NCBI GenBank assembly: GCA_965223405.1
Contig: CBDCWO010000006.1
Coordinates: 868,001 to 932,000 of the forward strand
Length of the DNA: 64,000 nucleotides
Direction: 5' to 3'
Source: CBDCWO01 sp965223405
Lineage (GTDB): Bacteria; Bacteroidota; Bacteroidia; Chitinophagales; Saprospiraceae
The notes under the pieces are model-generated. The model saw only the letters and a program-made list of their open reading frames with translations, had not been told where the DNA came from and made no database searches. Shown here one piece after another: positions 28,409 to 37,951 of the stretch (within the stretch, counting starts at the first letter, position 1; each line of letters begins with the position of its first letter). The translations under genes and the position numbers were made by a program.

Positions 28409-28795
28409 TTATTTGGTTGTTTTATTTGCTAACATTTTTTGCAAATGTGCCTGGAGCAAAATATAACTTTCGTCCATCCGATTAGCCCGGTAGTCTTCTT
28501 CGTCAAACTTGCCGTCACCACATTTAATTACTGCCCTCTGGATACAGTCACTAATGGAAAAATGATCATTTAAGTCCTTAATCATGGATTCATAAGCTTT
28601 AAGCTTTAACTCCATGCTCACGATACCTAAAGCTTGCGGTTCTTCCAATTCCGCCATCTCAGCATTCATCTGATCCGTTGCCTGTTCCAAAATTTCTTTA
28701 GCTTTAGTCGGCTCAGTATACCTTTGGGCTGATAAACTTGAGGAGAATGCAATTACAGATGCAATGAACAACCCAAGTAGAAAGTTTTTTTTCAT
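28409..28795 (-). CDS. Small secreted protein of unknown function
   Basis: A 128-aa protein with a clear Sec signal peptide (MKKNFLLGLFIASVIAFSSSLSAQ, cleavage likely after SAQ). The mature part is predicted almost entirely helical and charged, with 'QATDQMNAEMAELEEPQALG' and two cysteines ('SDCIQRAVIKCGDGKFDEEDY'). The DGKFDEEDY segment loosely resembles an EF-hand-like acidic loop, but this is weak. I do not recognise the family. It lies between two giant T9SS genes, reads in the same direction and follows a 52-aa ORF by 9 bp. It could be a periplasmic accessory factor for the giants, but nothing beyond position supports that. Confidence 0.75.
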   Translation of the reverse strand: MKKNFLLGLFIASVIAFSSSLSAQRYTEPTKAKEILEQATDQMNAEMAELEEPQALGIVSMELKLKAYESMIKDLNDHFSISDCIQRAVIKCGDGKFDEEDYRANRMDESYILLQAHLQKMLANKTTK

Positions 28796-28804
28796 ATCAA
28801 AATA

Positions 28805-28963
28805 TTATTGTAATTCTGGGGCAAAATAAATTAAAAAGTTATTGGTTTTATGAATTTCCTGCAACGAGTAATTATTTCCGGATTCCTCGTAAATATCAAA
28901 TTGTATGTGTGGAGTCAGCAAAAACAGAAAGGTACCTACAAAGAGCGAGAACGATATGTTCAT
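28805..28963 (-). CDS. Possible 52-aa small membrane/secreted protein
   Basis: This open frame from ATG 28963 to TAA 28805 encodes 52 residues: an N-terminal hydrophobic stretch (MNISFSLFVGTFLFLLTP) and a polar C-terminal half with 'YEESGNNYSLQEIHKT'. It ends 9 bp before the ATG of the 128-aa secreted protein in the same direction, the spacing expected for translational coupling. Composition looks like coding sequence and it begins like a signal-anchor. It may be a real short gene, a leader peptide, or a chance frame; no homologue is recognised. Confidence 0.4.
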   Translation of the reverse strand: MNISFSLFVGTFLFLLTPHIQFDIYEESGNNYSLQEIHKTNNFLIYFAPELQ

Positions 28964-29096
28964 TATTTCTTGGTTTTTGGAATGGGCAAGATATAGAAAT
29001 ATTAGTAAATTTTAAATATTTAGTTAATATGTAAATGAGACAAAATAAACAGTTTAATAAGTGTTTACACATAATAAATGACTAATACAACATCTC

Positions 29097-29126
29097 AAAC
29101 AAAAGGCCGGAATTAATCCGGCCTTT
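29097..29126 (-). terminator. Rho-independent terminator of the 2851-aa protein gene
   Basis: A perfect 10-bp stem AAAGGCCGGA / TCCGGCCTTT with a 5-nt loop lies at 29102-29126, followed on the minus strand by TTTTGTTT, about 30 bp past the stop at 29157. The stem resembles the 17349 terminator, in line with the shared ancestry of the two gene ends. Confidence 0.8.
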
Positions 29127-29156
29127 CAACTTTTTTATCTAATTTTTGTGATGCAA

Positions 29157-32100
29157 TTATTCCACCCGCACCATTTTTTTAGTTAAAATCTTACTTTCTG
29201 TCTGTAATTGGTAATACAGCAATCCGGTACCTTTTTGTTGTTGGTATCTCCAAGTATGAAGTCCCTGGGCATAATTCCCTTCATGCATAGCAACTGTCTG
29301 ACCATTCACATTATAAACACGGATCACCACTTGCTGCGCCTTGGGTAAATAAAATCCGATCTCCGTCTCATTGCGGAAGGGATTCGGACGATTCTGGAAT
29401 AACTCCACTTGACCAACTACCTCTCTGATATCTAAACTTCCCTGATCACTACCGCTTTTTTGTACTTTCCCCTGACCACTCATACTCAATCCCATCTCCT
29501 TCGCTCCTGGATTCGCCGCAATAATCTGATCTTCACAAACATCCCCACTGCCATCTTGTAGCAAAATATAGGTCACACATTTATCCACATTCCCCGCTTC
29601 ATCCCATACATAGATCTCTACTTCGATCTGCTCCATCTTACCATCCGGTATATCCGCACAGGTAAACACTCTGCTACTTTCCAATCCGGCTGCATCAAAA
29701 GTAAAATACAAATTCTCCTGCTCCGTACAGTTATCAAAACTTCCGGCATCCAGATCCTTCGCCCACACTTCCACACTTTGTGATGAGGGCATTACTACCG
29801 TCGCTACTCCGTCATAACAATAGGGTGTAGGTCGTTTGCAGTCATTGATCGCCACCTGCGTCGTACACGTATCCTCATTGCCACAGCGATCCGTAGCAAT
29901 CAGATACACATCATGAATACCAAAAGGTAAAGCGCCGCTATGGGTATTCCCATGACCATACAGCCAATCACCACTATCTTCACTTTGTCCAACCTTGATA
30001 ATGTACCGGTAAGCTATTTCATCTGCCAAAGCACAATTGTCCGTAGCACTGCCAAAGTCCAATTCCAATACTTCCGGCTCACAATCTTCATCATAATTAC
30101 AGATCACCTGAGGCGCTGTGCAGGTTACTTCCGGGGCTTCCTCATCCACCACCTTAATTACCTGTAGATAGATCATATATCCATCTCCATCATCTTTCAA
30201 ATGGCGATACACACATCCGCGATCTTCTCCGGCCAATACCCGGTCATCCACAATCACATCAGGATGTCTAAAGTGCTGATCCGGATCATACACACACCAA
30301 TCGATCAAGGTCCAGGTCCTCAATATCTTATAACACCCATCTGCAGTAATCGTAAACCGTTCGTCCACATAATTAATGCCGATCAACTCACAATCATCAT
30401 CACTTACAATTGGTCTTCCTGCTATATCCGGATCCAAGCCCTCCAATTCATTACAATTCACCTCTACATCCGGTGGAAATACCACTTCAAAATCACTCCT
30501 CGGCTTGATGACCACTCGTTGATAACATACACTCTGATTTTCACATTTATCTTTTACCGTCCAGGTTCTGGTCAATACCCCTACTCCACATTCATTCAGA
30601 CTACCACTGTCTTCATACGTCGGCTCATCTACCCAACAATTGTCACTATACTCCACTTCTCCAAAGTAACTCTTCGGATCCGGTTTGCCCGAAGCATCTC
30701 CCAAATCATATTGATCCAACAACAACCACACCCGGCAATAAATCGGCTTCCAATCGTAATCATATACCATTCCAGTTACACCCCAAGGTTTGCTGTCACA
30801 ATCTTCCGTATAATAACCATCAGTCGGCCCTCCATAATAACCATGTTCGCCTCCATTCCAAGGAACGGCTACACACCAACGGGCTGGATTGGCTATTGTT
30901 CCATTTAATTTACTCAATTTATCCGTCCCCCCATTCCGTACATCCCAAACTTGTACCGGAGTTTTATCCAATTCACAGTTACTCCTTATTACATCGGACT
31001 CATAACATACATCGTGCGCATAACTCGCTCCCCATCCTTGCACTTGATCTACTCCTACTGGAATGATCCAATGATAGGGCACTCCGTCGCAATAATAGGT
31101 AACATCTGCTGGTGCTTTGCATACCGGTGGGGTCTTGTCGTCCTTGATCACCTCGATCATGCAGTCACTGTACAAATGCGGAAATTCATAGCGTTTCTTT
31201 TCTGATAGCCCTTCCAAGATCGACACTTCCGAGGGGTAGGGCAATTGAACCCGCTGCTTCCACTCATTCTCCGCGGAAGAACTTTCAAACAGGTACTTAC
31301 AGATCGGTGATTTCTTCCCGCCATGAGCCTCAGTAATTGGTGTCGGGCAGTGTAATGGGTCCACCGGATAATCCCATTGTACCGGACTAAATCCTCCATC
31401 TCCATTGGCTGCAACAGGTAATGCTGCGGTGATTAGATCACATGAAAACGACGCCCGTGGATCTCCATAGTGTAGATATTCATTCAATCGCCAGTAATAC
31501 CACCCTGCAAATTTATCGGATAAATTCCACCAATACCACTCATGCTTACCACCATAAAACACATGGGGATCATACGGTGGCATATCACAGGCCTCATAAA
31601 CCCGCAATACCAGATTTTCCTCTCCACACTCGGTTAAGTCCACATAATCATCAAATACAAATATATTGATCCACTCTTCGATCGCTTGCTCAATTTCCGA
31701 ATGGTAATGCTGGTAATCATAGGGGTCCAAACACCCGATAAAATAATCCGTCCAGTATTTGCGCCAGTGGTTGATGGAATCCATTTGTGCTACCGCAAAA
31801 TGCAAACGATCACAACAATTATCGTGACTACCGTCATCCAAATCAATGGCATCTATTCGAGCCCAACACGCTTCCGGATCTAAGGTCACCTGCGTAATCT
31901 CGTCACATACAGGTACCGGTGGGGTCTCATCAAATACCCACACCTTTTGTCTTACTCTACTCTCATTCCAACATTGATCTTGTAACCTCCAGGTTATCAC
32001 ATAATAACCAGCCGGCAAATAGAGGTATTGCTTGTCGTCATAGTTCTCCTGGATTACTACCTTTTTGCCTGGATGAGTAGGATCCGCATATTCCAATTCG

Positions 32101-32843
32101 TAATACAACTTCAAATCATCATCGCATTCTTTCGCCCATCCTCCATCCGGATGTGCTATTCCCGTACGCCGCTCAACCAAATTGCGGATATCCTCCAAGG
32201 CCACATGTGCTTTGCAATCATGGGCATCAACCGTCGCCTTCAAATCATGATCCTCAATCAACCACGGACCTAAATCCGGATCATTGTCCGGAACAAAATA
32301 TCGAGTGTCAATCACCGGTGGCAATTCATCTGTGATCTTTATCCACTGGATACAGGTCGTATCTCGCTTCGCACACCAATCACTGATTATCCACTCCCGC
32401 CGGATCTTATACGCCTTACCGCAAGTAGGGATCACATGGTCTTTATATTTAAATACAATATGACATTTGCCACCGTTGTCAAACACCGGTCCGGAATCCG
32501 TCTTCATCGGAATCATGTATCCATCGGCCTGATCCGGATCTATACTCTTCAAATAGGGTGCAGGTGCAATACCTCTTGCATCTGTAGGCCACGGATGAGC
32601 ATAACCCTCGGCATCCAGATAGGTATATCCATTCGCTCCCGTCTTCCAGAGAACATCTACGTTTCCATGTTGCAAATTACAGGCTAAGGCGGTATCCTCA
32701 GGACATATTAAACTATCCAAAACTTCCTTCCATACCCACAAGGTATCGCGGCATTCATTGTAGTTACCCCAGAGGTCGGTAGCTCTTACTTTCCTTGACA
32801 AATAACCGATAAACTCACGATCTTCACATCCCAGGTCGGTCCA
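29157..32843 (-). repeat. Block I copy C
   Basis: This is the third copy of the block, near-identical to 17400-21095 and, over 31559-32842, to 1-1284, where I noticed only about two mismatches to copy A. Beyond 32843 the DNA changes abruptly to a diverged paralogous domain ('WTDLGCE' preserved, then 'QRDILEQQ' instead of 'QIDVMEKV'), marking one end of the homogenised tract. Confidence 0.92.
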
Positions 32844-35800
32844 TTGTTGCTCCAGTATATCCCTTTGTGGTTCCCCATACATGCAATTGTCCGCCAATAC
32901 AATCAAATCTGCTCTTTCTCCCATATGTAAACAACTAATTGTGTCATTTCGGCAGACAATGGTCGGTGGCTGTTTTTCCTCTATTTTTGCCTTACTCCAG
33001 CAACTATTTTCGGTCACTATATTGCGAACAGTCACAGTAAGTATTTGTCCAGCATATTCACCTGGGACCGGATTAGGAACCGGGCGTCCTTGGTAATCAC
33101 TGATTTTTATTTCCCAAAAACAAAGGTCTATACATTCCCGGCTTACTCCATTTAAAAACATACCGGCATCTAGCAGTATTTGACAATCGGGACCTAAACT
33201 AATATTTACCATATCCTGACAAGTAGGTTCATCTTTCCAACAATCAGGCAATAAGGTGGTATCATTGGCCGTACCACGATCGGCAAAATTATCAGGATTA
33301 AAGCCTTCTGGGTCCGTGCCGGCATCGGATGTATCGTAAGTGGTCATTGGCATCAACATGGCATCCAGAATAGGATTGCCCATATTATCATTTGCTTGAG
33401 CCGTACCCACTATTTGATTGCGCAATGTGTCACATAAAACAGGACCACCAGCGTCCGGATCGATTTCCACGATTAAAACGACCTCAAAAGTTTCTCCAGG
33501 ATTTACCATAGTCGCAGCTGTAGCTGTGGTCAGGTTATGATTAGGGGCGATTCCAGTATATCCAGGATTTGCTGGCGGAGGTACCGCTGCAGTGCTATTT
33601 TCAATAGTTACCGATATAGCCGTTACAAAATAGGGACCAAAGGCGGCCATTAGATCCTCCTGCAACAAGATATTATCCAAAGGTGTATTCCCTGTATTTT
33701 CGAAATAGATCCGATAAATGGCATCGAAATTCCCTGGAGTTCCGCTGGCTGGTCTTCGTACCTTTTCGATATCCTTGGCAATATTAAAGATTGGTAAGGG
33801 AACAGGGGTGGGATCACGTTCTGTGCCGGTATCCCCTAAGGCTCCAGCATTTCGGTTTTCCGGATCCCATCCAGAATCCGAAGTATCAGATGTCATGCCA
33901 ATTGGACTATCTCCCATGGCAAATGCCTGATTGGTTAAAGTCGCATAATCTGCATTGGCCAATGCATTCGGATTTGTTAATACGGAATACCGAATATCTA
34001 AAAATTCATCACGATTTAATGTATCATCTTCCGCGGAACCGTCTATTACCTTATCAAAAGGCATTATGGTCGGAGGAACACTAGCAGGAGTTACCGCAAC
34101 AGGTGCACCATGCAATATCTCCGGTGGCACCAATGCCGGCGGACTTAAAATACTTAATAATGTCGCACCCAAATTGGCAACAATGGAATCTACGACCATG
34201 ATATCGTAAATAGGCACATCCCCCTTATTCTTAACCAATAATTGAAAATCAGCAACAACTTCCCCTGGATTAGCACCTTGATTATAAGGACGAGTTGAGA
34301 GAACTTGCTTTGAAATATTTATATCTACCAAATTCAGAGGGGTCGGATCAGAACAAGTTCCTGATCCATTATCGGTTAATTCATTACGCCCGAAATCAGA
34401 AGTGTCAAAAACTACTACTCCAAAAGTGGGATCTTGTCCAGTGGCTATCGCTTGATTAAACAGCGTATCGGGCGCCCCAGTAGCATTAGGATTAACCATT
34501 AAGCTCATGCAAAAAACAATACTATCTCCTGCTGGAATAAACAGACCCGCAGAGGATAGAAAAATAGAATCATCGGCGATGCCATCATAAGCCGGATTGA
34601 AAAGACCTATCGGAAAGACCGGAGGGTAAACTACCGTAAAACTGGGTTGTCCCATCGAAGCCATATATCCAGTTCCCAATAAATTTGGATCATCCAGATT
34701 ATCATAAAGAGTTACATTAGTCAAGTCTACATTTCCCGTATTCGCCATTTTAATCTTATATCTCACTAGGAAATTTCCAACTGAGTCACTCGGAGGCATC
34801 AGGAGGTAGGTGGTATCGATCCATTTAACCACGTCTATTGATGACAGATAAAAATCCGTTGCTGAAGTGCTATCTGGAAAAGCCATTGAGCCCACATTAG
34901 AAGAGTCCGTGACCGTTAATCCTGTCATTCGTCCGGTAGCGGTTCCGGTAGCATAATTTTCTGCCGGGGCCGGCATAGTGTGCGGTTGGTAGGAAATAGA
35001 AACAGTAAAGGTATCACAATCACCAGGTGCCATGCCATTCCCCGTCATACCAGTAGTAACATATTGAGGATCAAGAGTTATAAAAGACAACCCGAATGTC
35101 CCGTCATCATCTCCGGTAATTGTAAATCCACTGATCCCAGGGTCATTGCACACCTGGATTGGAAATGGAAAAGAGTCTCTGACCTGTACATTGTCCAATG
35201 TATCCAAACCAAGATTGCATGCAGTAATCGTAAACCAAGCCCGGCTCAGGCCATTAGGCTCAGCGGTCAGGCTATCAAATGTCTTAGCTAAGGCCAAATT
35301 GGAAAATGGTGGGATTACTGAGGAGAACATTCCACGTCCGTGGGTGGCAGCCAGGAAGGTATTATCAGCAGGCCGCACACATATCATATCCACTCTGGTA
35401 TTAGCCAGTCCTATGCTGGTCGAACCCCACACCGTGCTGCCTCCGTTAATAAAATCAGTCGACCATACCCCCAAATCAGTGCCCACAAATGCGGCAAATG
35501 GAGCTCCTGGGTAAAAGACAATCCACCGGATCGGGATATCGGGCAGGTTTCCTTCGATCGAGGTCCAACTGGTACCTCCGTCCGTTGTTTCATAAACACT
35601 ATTCACTCCATAATTACTATAACACATTAAGATATGATTCTCATTGCCTTCTTCCACCTCTATACAAGATACATAACCAATCCCGGGGGGACTTATGTTA
35701 ACTCCAGCTATCATTCCTCCTGCTGCAGTAGAAGCATTGTCAACCCGAATGATCTGTCCCCCTGCGGCTGTAGCAACGACGGAATTGGAAGTTTGCTGAG

Positions 35801-37712
35801 TAGTTCCAAAATAGACTCGATCATTTACATTAGGTGACACTTTAACCGCGCTGATCAAAGCCCCATTGGTTATTTGTGGCACCATACCGGAATCTGGGAC
35901 ATTGGTTGTACCTACACCGGTAATCATGGTATACCACTGAGTGCGATAGGATCCGAACATCACGTTGTTATCGCTGTCATAGTCAGTAGGATTTATAAAA
36001 AATCCATTAGGCCGACCCTGTAAAGGAAAATTAACTGCAGTCTCAGCACCTATCCAAAAATTATCGGTTATATCGTATCGATTATAAGTAGTTGCCGATA
36101 TTTGAATGCTGGGATCATCCGCATCGATATGGGAGAATGCTCCGTCACCACCATTTACTTCGGTGGTCACATTGATTCCCGGCCCGGTAAAATATTGAGT
36201 TCCGTTATCTTGAGTGCCCCCGATAAAAATATTAGAGCCTGCGGTCTGGTCAATATCACAAGAATAAAATTGAGTTATATTGATGTCATTGCTTTGAAAT
36301 GAGAAAGAAGGAGGTGTCATGCTACCATCTTCCACTGTCCAGAATCCACCATCAGTTCCAAAATACATGGTGTCAGAAGATCCTGGTAGAAACTCAATGG
36401 CATGGTGATCTGCATGGACAATATCAACAGCGAGTGGAGTTGCTGCAGACCAACGAGATATTTGGGTAAAATTGGCACCTGCATCATTACTTACCAACAG
36501 ATCTACACCACCGATGAACACTCTCTGTTCATTATTTGGATCTACAGCGGCAATCAAATCGTACCATGCCTGTCCCCTGGTAAATTCGCGTACCGTTCCC
36601 TGATCATTAAACATAGGGATCGGTTGTGATGTCCAGGTGTTTCCGCCATCTGTAGAAGTAAAGAAACCACTACACTGATTTGAAGTGGGTGTTCCAAAAG
36701 CACCTTCAAAAATCGCATACAGGCGATTGGAGTTTGATGGTGCCACTGCGAGTTCTATACGTTCAAATCCAGTGGTCGGTAAACCATTAGCACCATCATG
36801 TAAATAAGTCCAGTTTGCACCCCCATCTGTAGATCGATAGATACCATCTGTATTTCCAATACCCAAGGCTGCAAAAATATTGCCATTTGGAGCGATCTCG
36901 ATATCTGCCACTCGTACATTGGGAAATTGATTGGCCATGGTATTGATTGTAGTAGCAATAGTCAGAATGTTGTTGAAGGTAGTTCCACCATCATTGGAGA
37001 ACTGCAATCCCGCGTTACGGGTGGCAGCAAAAATATTCCCTGCATTGTCTACAACAATTTTTTGTACATAAAAAAAGCTTGCATTATTGGTAGATGCTAA
37101 TTGATTATACGTTAAACCACCGTCGGTACTCTGCCAGATTCCAAGCCCTTGAATAGCATCTACATTAAACCAACCTTCACCGGTTCCAAAATAGATATTG
37201 TTTAAGTTTGATGGATCCTGGGCGATCGTCGAAATCGCTATGTTATCAAAAAAATCATCAATATTATTCCAAGTAGGGGTTGCAGCTAAAGCATTGGTCG
37301 ATCTCCAAATGCCACCACCAACACCACCAACTAATACCGTATTCCCGGTGGGATCACTTCGGTCCACTAATAAACCTCTAATTCTTCCGGATACATTGGA
37401 TGGTCCTCTCTCATTCCAAGTTACACCGGGAACCGGTGCAAAGGCTAATCCGGGAATACCACTTCGCTGATTCATGGCATCTCGGTAATGCATAGCATCC
37501 ATGATCTTTTCTTTTGGAATACGCTCCAGTCTGGGATCGGCAGTTTTGAGAAATTCCATATACCCAATTTCCTGGGAACGACGCACTTTCTTGTGCAACT
37601 GTTCTTCTGGAGGAGCGTTTAAGGATTCCGAATCATTGGGATTTTGACAACCCATTCCTAAAATAAAGACTATAAAACATGTCTTAGCAAGCAAGGTAAA
37701 ATTGGATCTCAT
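29157..37712 (-). CDS. Giant T9SS-secreted protein: sortilin/BNR-type beta-propeller, DUF11 repeats, block I
   Basis: A 2851-aa protein. The N-terminus MRSNFTLLAKTCFIVFILGMGC has a signal ending in a lipobox-like cysteine, though the -3 residue is atypical. Residues about 85-790 form a VPS10/BNR-like beta-propeller: it begins 'WNERGPSNVSGRIRGL' and has repeated 'STDGGxTW' Asp-box loops ('GGANWTYL', 'GGNTWTSQ', 'GGTSWTSI'). Four DUF11-like repeats follow (about residues 804, 954, 1127 and 1307 onward). After a short linker with 'CQDMVNISLGPDCQ', block I starts (near-identical from about 1623) and ends with a T9SS sorting domain ('NRPNPFRNETEIGF' ... 'LTKKMVRVE'). Propellers of this type bind or cleave glycans or peptides; a ligand-binding surface protein is the conservative reading. 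Confidence 0.9.
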   Translation of the reverse strand: MRSNFTLLAKTCFIVFILGMGCQNPNDSESLNAPPEEQLHKKVRRSQEIGYMEFLKTADPRLERIPKEKIMDAMHYRDAMNQRSGIPGLAFAPVPGVTWNERGPSNVSGRIRGLLVDRSDPTGNTVLVGGVGGGIWRSTNALAATPTWNNIDDFFDNIAISTIAQDPSNLNNIYFGTGEGWFNVDAIQGLGIWQSTDGGLTYNQLASTNNASFFYVQKIVVDNAGNIFAATRNAGLQFSNDGGTTFNNILTIATTINTMANQFPNVRVADIEIAPNGNIFAALGIGNTDGIYRSTDGGANWTYLHDGANGLPTTGFERIELAVAPSNSNRLYAIFEGAFGTPTSNQCSGFFTSTDGGNTWTSQPIPMFNDQGTVREFTRGQAWYDLIAAVDPNNEQRVFIGGVDLLVSNDAGANFTQISRWSAATPLAVDIVHADHHAIEFLPGSSDTMYFGTDGGFWTVEDGSMTPPSFSFQSNDINITQFYSCDIDQTAGSNIFIGGTQDNGTQYFTGPGINVTTEVNGGDGAFSHIDADDPSIQISATTYNRYDITDNFWIGAETAVNFPLQGRPNGFFINPTDYDSDNNVMFGSYRTQWYTMITGVGTTNVPDSGMVPQITNGALISAVKVSPNVNDRVYFGTTQQTSNSVVATAAGGQIIRVDNASTAAGGMIAGVNISPPGIGYVSCIEVEEGNENHILMCYSNYGVNSVYETTDGGTSWTSIEGNLPDIPIRWIVFYPGAPFAAFVGTDLGVWSTDFINGGSTVWGSTSIGLANTRVDMICVRPADNTFLAATHGRGMFSSVIPPFSNLALAKTFDSLTAEPNGLSRAWFTITACNLGLDTLDNVQVRDSFPFPIQVCNDPGISGFTITGDDDGTFGLSFITLDPQYVTTGMTGNGMAPGDCDTFTVSISYQPHTMPAPAENYATGTATGRMTGLTVTDSSNVGSMAFPDSTSATDFYLSSIDVVKWIDTTYLLMPPSDSVGNFLVRYKIKMANTGNVDLTNVTLYDNLDDPNLLGTGYMASMGQPSFTVVYPPVFPIGLFNPAYDGIADDSIFLSSAGLFIPAGDSIVFCMSLMVNPNATGAPDTLFNQAIATGQDPTFGVVVFDTSDFGRNELTDNGSGTCSDPTPLNLVDINISKQVLSTRPYNQGANPGEVVADFQLLVKNKGDVPIYDIMVVDSIVANLGATLLSILSPPALVPPEILHGAPVAVTPASVPPTIMPFDKVIDGSAEDDTLNRDEFLDIRYSVLTNPNALANADYATLTNQAFAMGDSPIGMTSDTSDSGWDPENRNAGALGDTGTERDPTPVPLPIFNIAKDIEKVRRPASGTPGNFDAIYRIYFENTGNTPLDNILLQEDLMAAFGPYFVTAISVTIENSTAAVPPPANPGYTGIAPNHNLTTATAATMVNPGETFEVVLIVEIDPDAGGPVLCDTLRNQIVGTAQANDNMGNPILDAMLMPMTTYDTSDAGTDPEGFNPDNFADRGTANDTTLLPDCWKDEPTCQDMVNISLGPDCQILLDAGMFLNGVSRECIDLCFWEIKISDYQGRPVPNPVPGEYAGQILTVTVRNIVTENSCWSKAKIEEKQPPTIVCRNDTISCLHMGERADLIVLADNCMYGEPQRDILEQQWTDLGCEDREFIGYLSRKVRATDLWGNYNECRDTLWVWKEVLDSLICPEDTALACNLQHGNVDVLWKTGANGYTYLDAEGYAHPWPTDARGIAPAPYLKSIDPDQADGYMIPMKTDSGPVFDNGGKCHIVFKYKDHVIPTCGKAYKIRREWIISDWCAKRDTTCIQWIKITDELPPVIDTRYFVPDNDPDLGPWLIEDHDLKATVDAHDCKAHVALEDIRNLVERRTGIAHPDGGWAKECDDDLKLYYELEYADPTHPGKKVVIQENYDDKQYLYLPAGYYVITWRLQDQCWNESRVRQKVWVFDETPPVPVCDEITQVTLDPEACWARIDAIDLDDGSHDNCCDRLHFAVAQMDSINHWRKYWTDYFIGCLDPYDYQHYHSEIEQAIEEWINIFVFDDYVDLTECGEENLVLRVYEACDMPPYDPHVFYGGKHEWYWWNLSDKFAGWYYWRLNEYLHYGDPRASFSCDLITAALPVAANGDGGFSPVQWDYPVDPLHCPTPITEAHGGKKSPICKYLFESSSAENEWKQRVQLPYPSEVSILEGLSEKKRYEFPHLYSDCMIEVIKDDKTPPVCKAPADVTYYCDGVPYHWIIPVGVDQVQGWGASYAHDVCYESDVIRSNCELDKTPVQVWDVRNGGTDKLSKLNGTIANPARWCVAVPWNGGEHGYYGGPTDGYYTEDCDSKPWGVTGMVYDYDWKPIYCRVWLLLDQYDLGDASGKPDPKSYFGEVEYSDNCWVDEPTYEDSGSLNECGVGVLTRTWTVKDKCENQSVCYQRVVIKPRSDFEVVFPPDVEVNCNELEGLDPDIAGRPIVSDDDCELIGINYVDERFTITADGCYKILRTWTLIDWCVYDPDQHFRHPDVIVDDRVLAGEDRGCVYRHLKDDGDGYMIYLQVIKVVDEEAPEVTCTAPQVICNYDEDCEPEVLELDFGSATDNCALADEIAYRYIIKVGQSEDSGDWLYGHGNTHSGALPFGIHDVYLIATDRCGNEDTCTTQVAINDCKRPTPYCYDGVATVVMPSSQSVEVWAKDLDAGSFDNCTEQENLYFTFDAAGLESSRVFTCADIPDGKMEQIEVEIYVWDEAGNVDKCVTYILLQDGSGDVCEDQIIAANPGAKEMGLSMSGQGKVQKSGSDQGSLDIREVVGQVELFQNRPNPFRNETEIGFYLPKAQQVVIRVYNVNGQTVAMHEGNYAQGLHTWRYQQQKGTGLLYYQLQTESKILTKKMVRVE

Positions 37713-37922
37713 TTTTGAGTTGGTTTAAAGTTATTATGTCTTTTTACATCTGGTTTACATGGTGGGCAGGATCGATCACATTAAAATAAATATTTATATA
37801 TCCTTCTGATATGAAGCGACTTATCAAATATAGTATTTTTTCAAATAGGCGGAGTATGATTTTATTAATATTTTAAACAGCAATGAAGTTTACTCTGCAA
37901 TTCCACAAGACAAGACATAACT

Positions 37923-37951
37923 AAAAAGGGTTGGACATGATGTCCAACCCT
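37923..37951 (-). terminator. Rho-independent terminator of the 2403-aa protein gene
   Basis: A perfect 11-bp stem AGGGTTGGACA / TGTCCAACCCT with a 3-nt loop is followed on the minus strand by TTTT and lies 31 bp past the stop. An identical copy ends the 3900-aa protein gene. Confidence 0.88.

Noticed and set aside
37825..37844. Full promoter at the TATATTTG upstream of the 37712 start
   Set aside because: The nearest TTG on the correct strand is only 9 nt away, too close for a -33 element, so only the -7-like match is reported.
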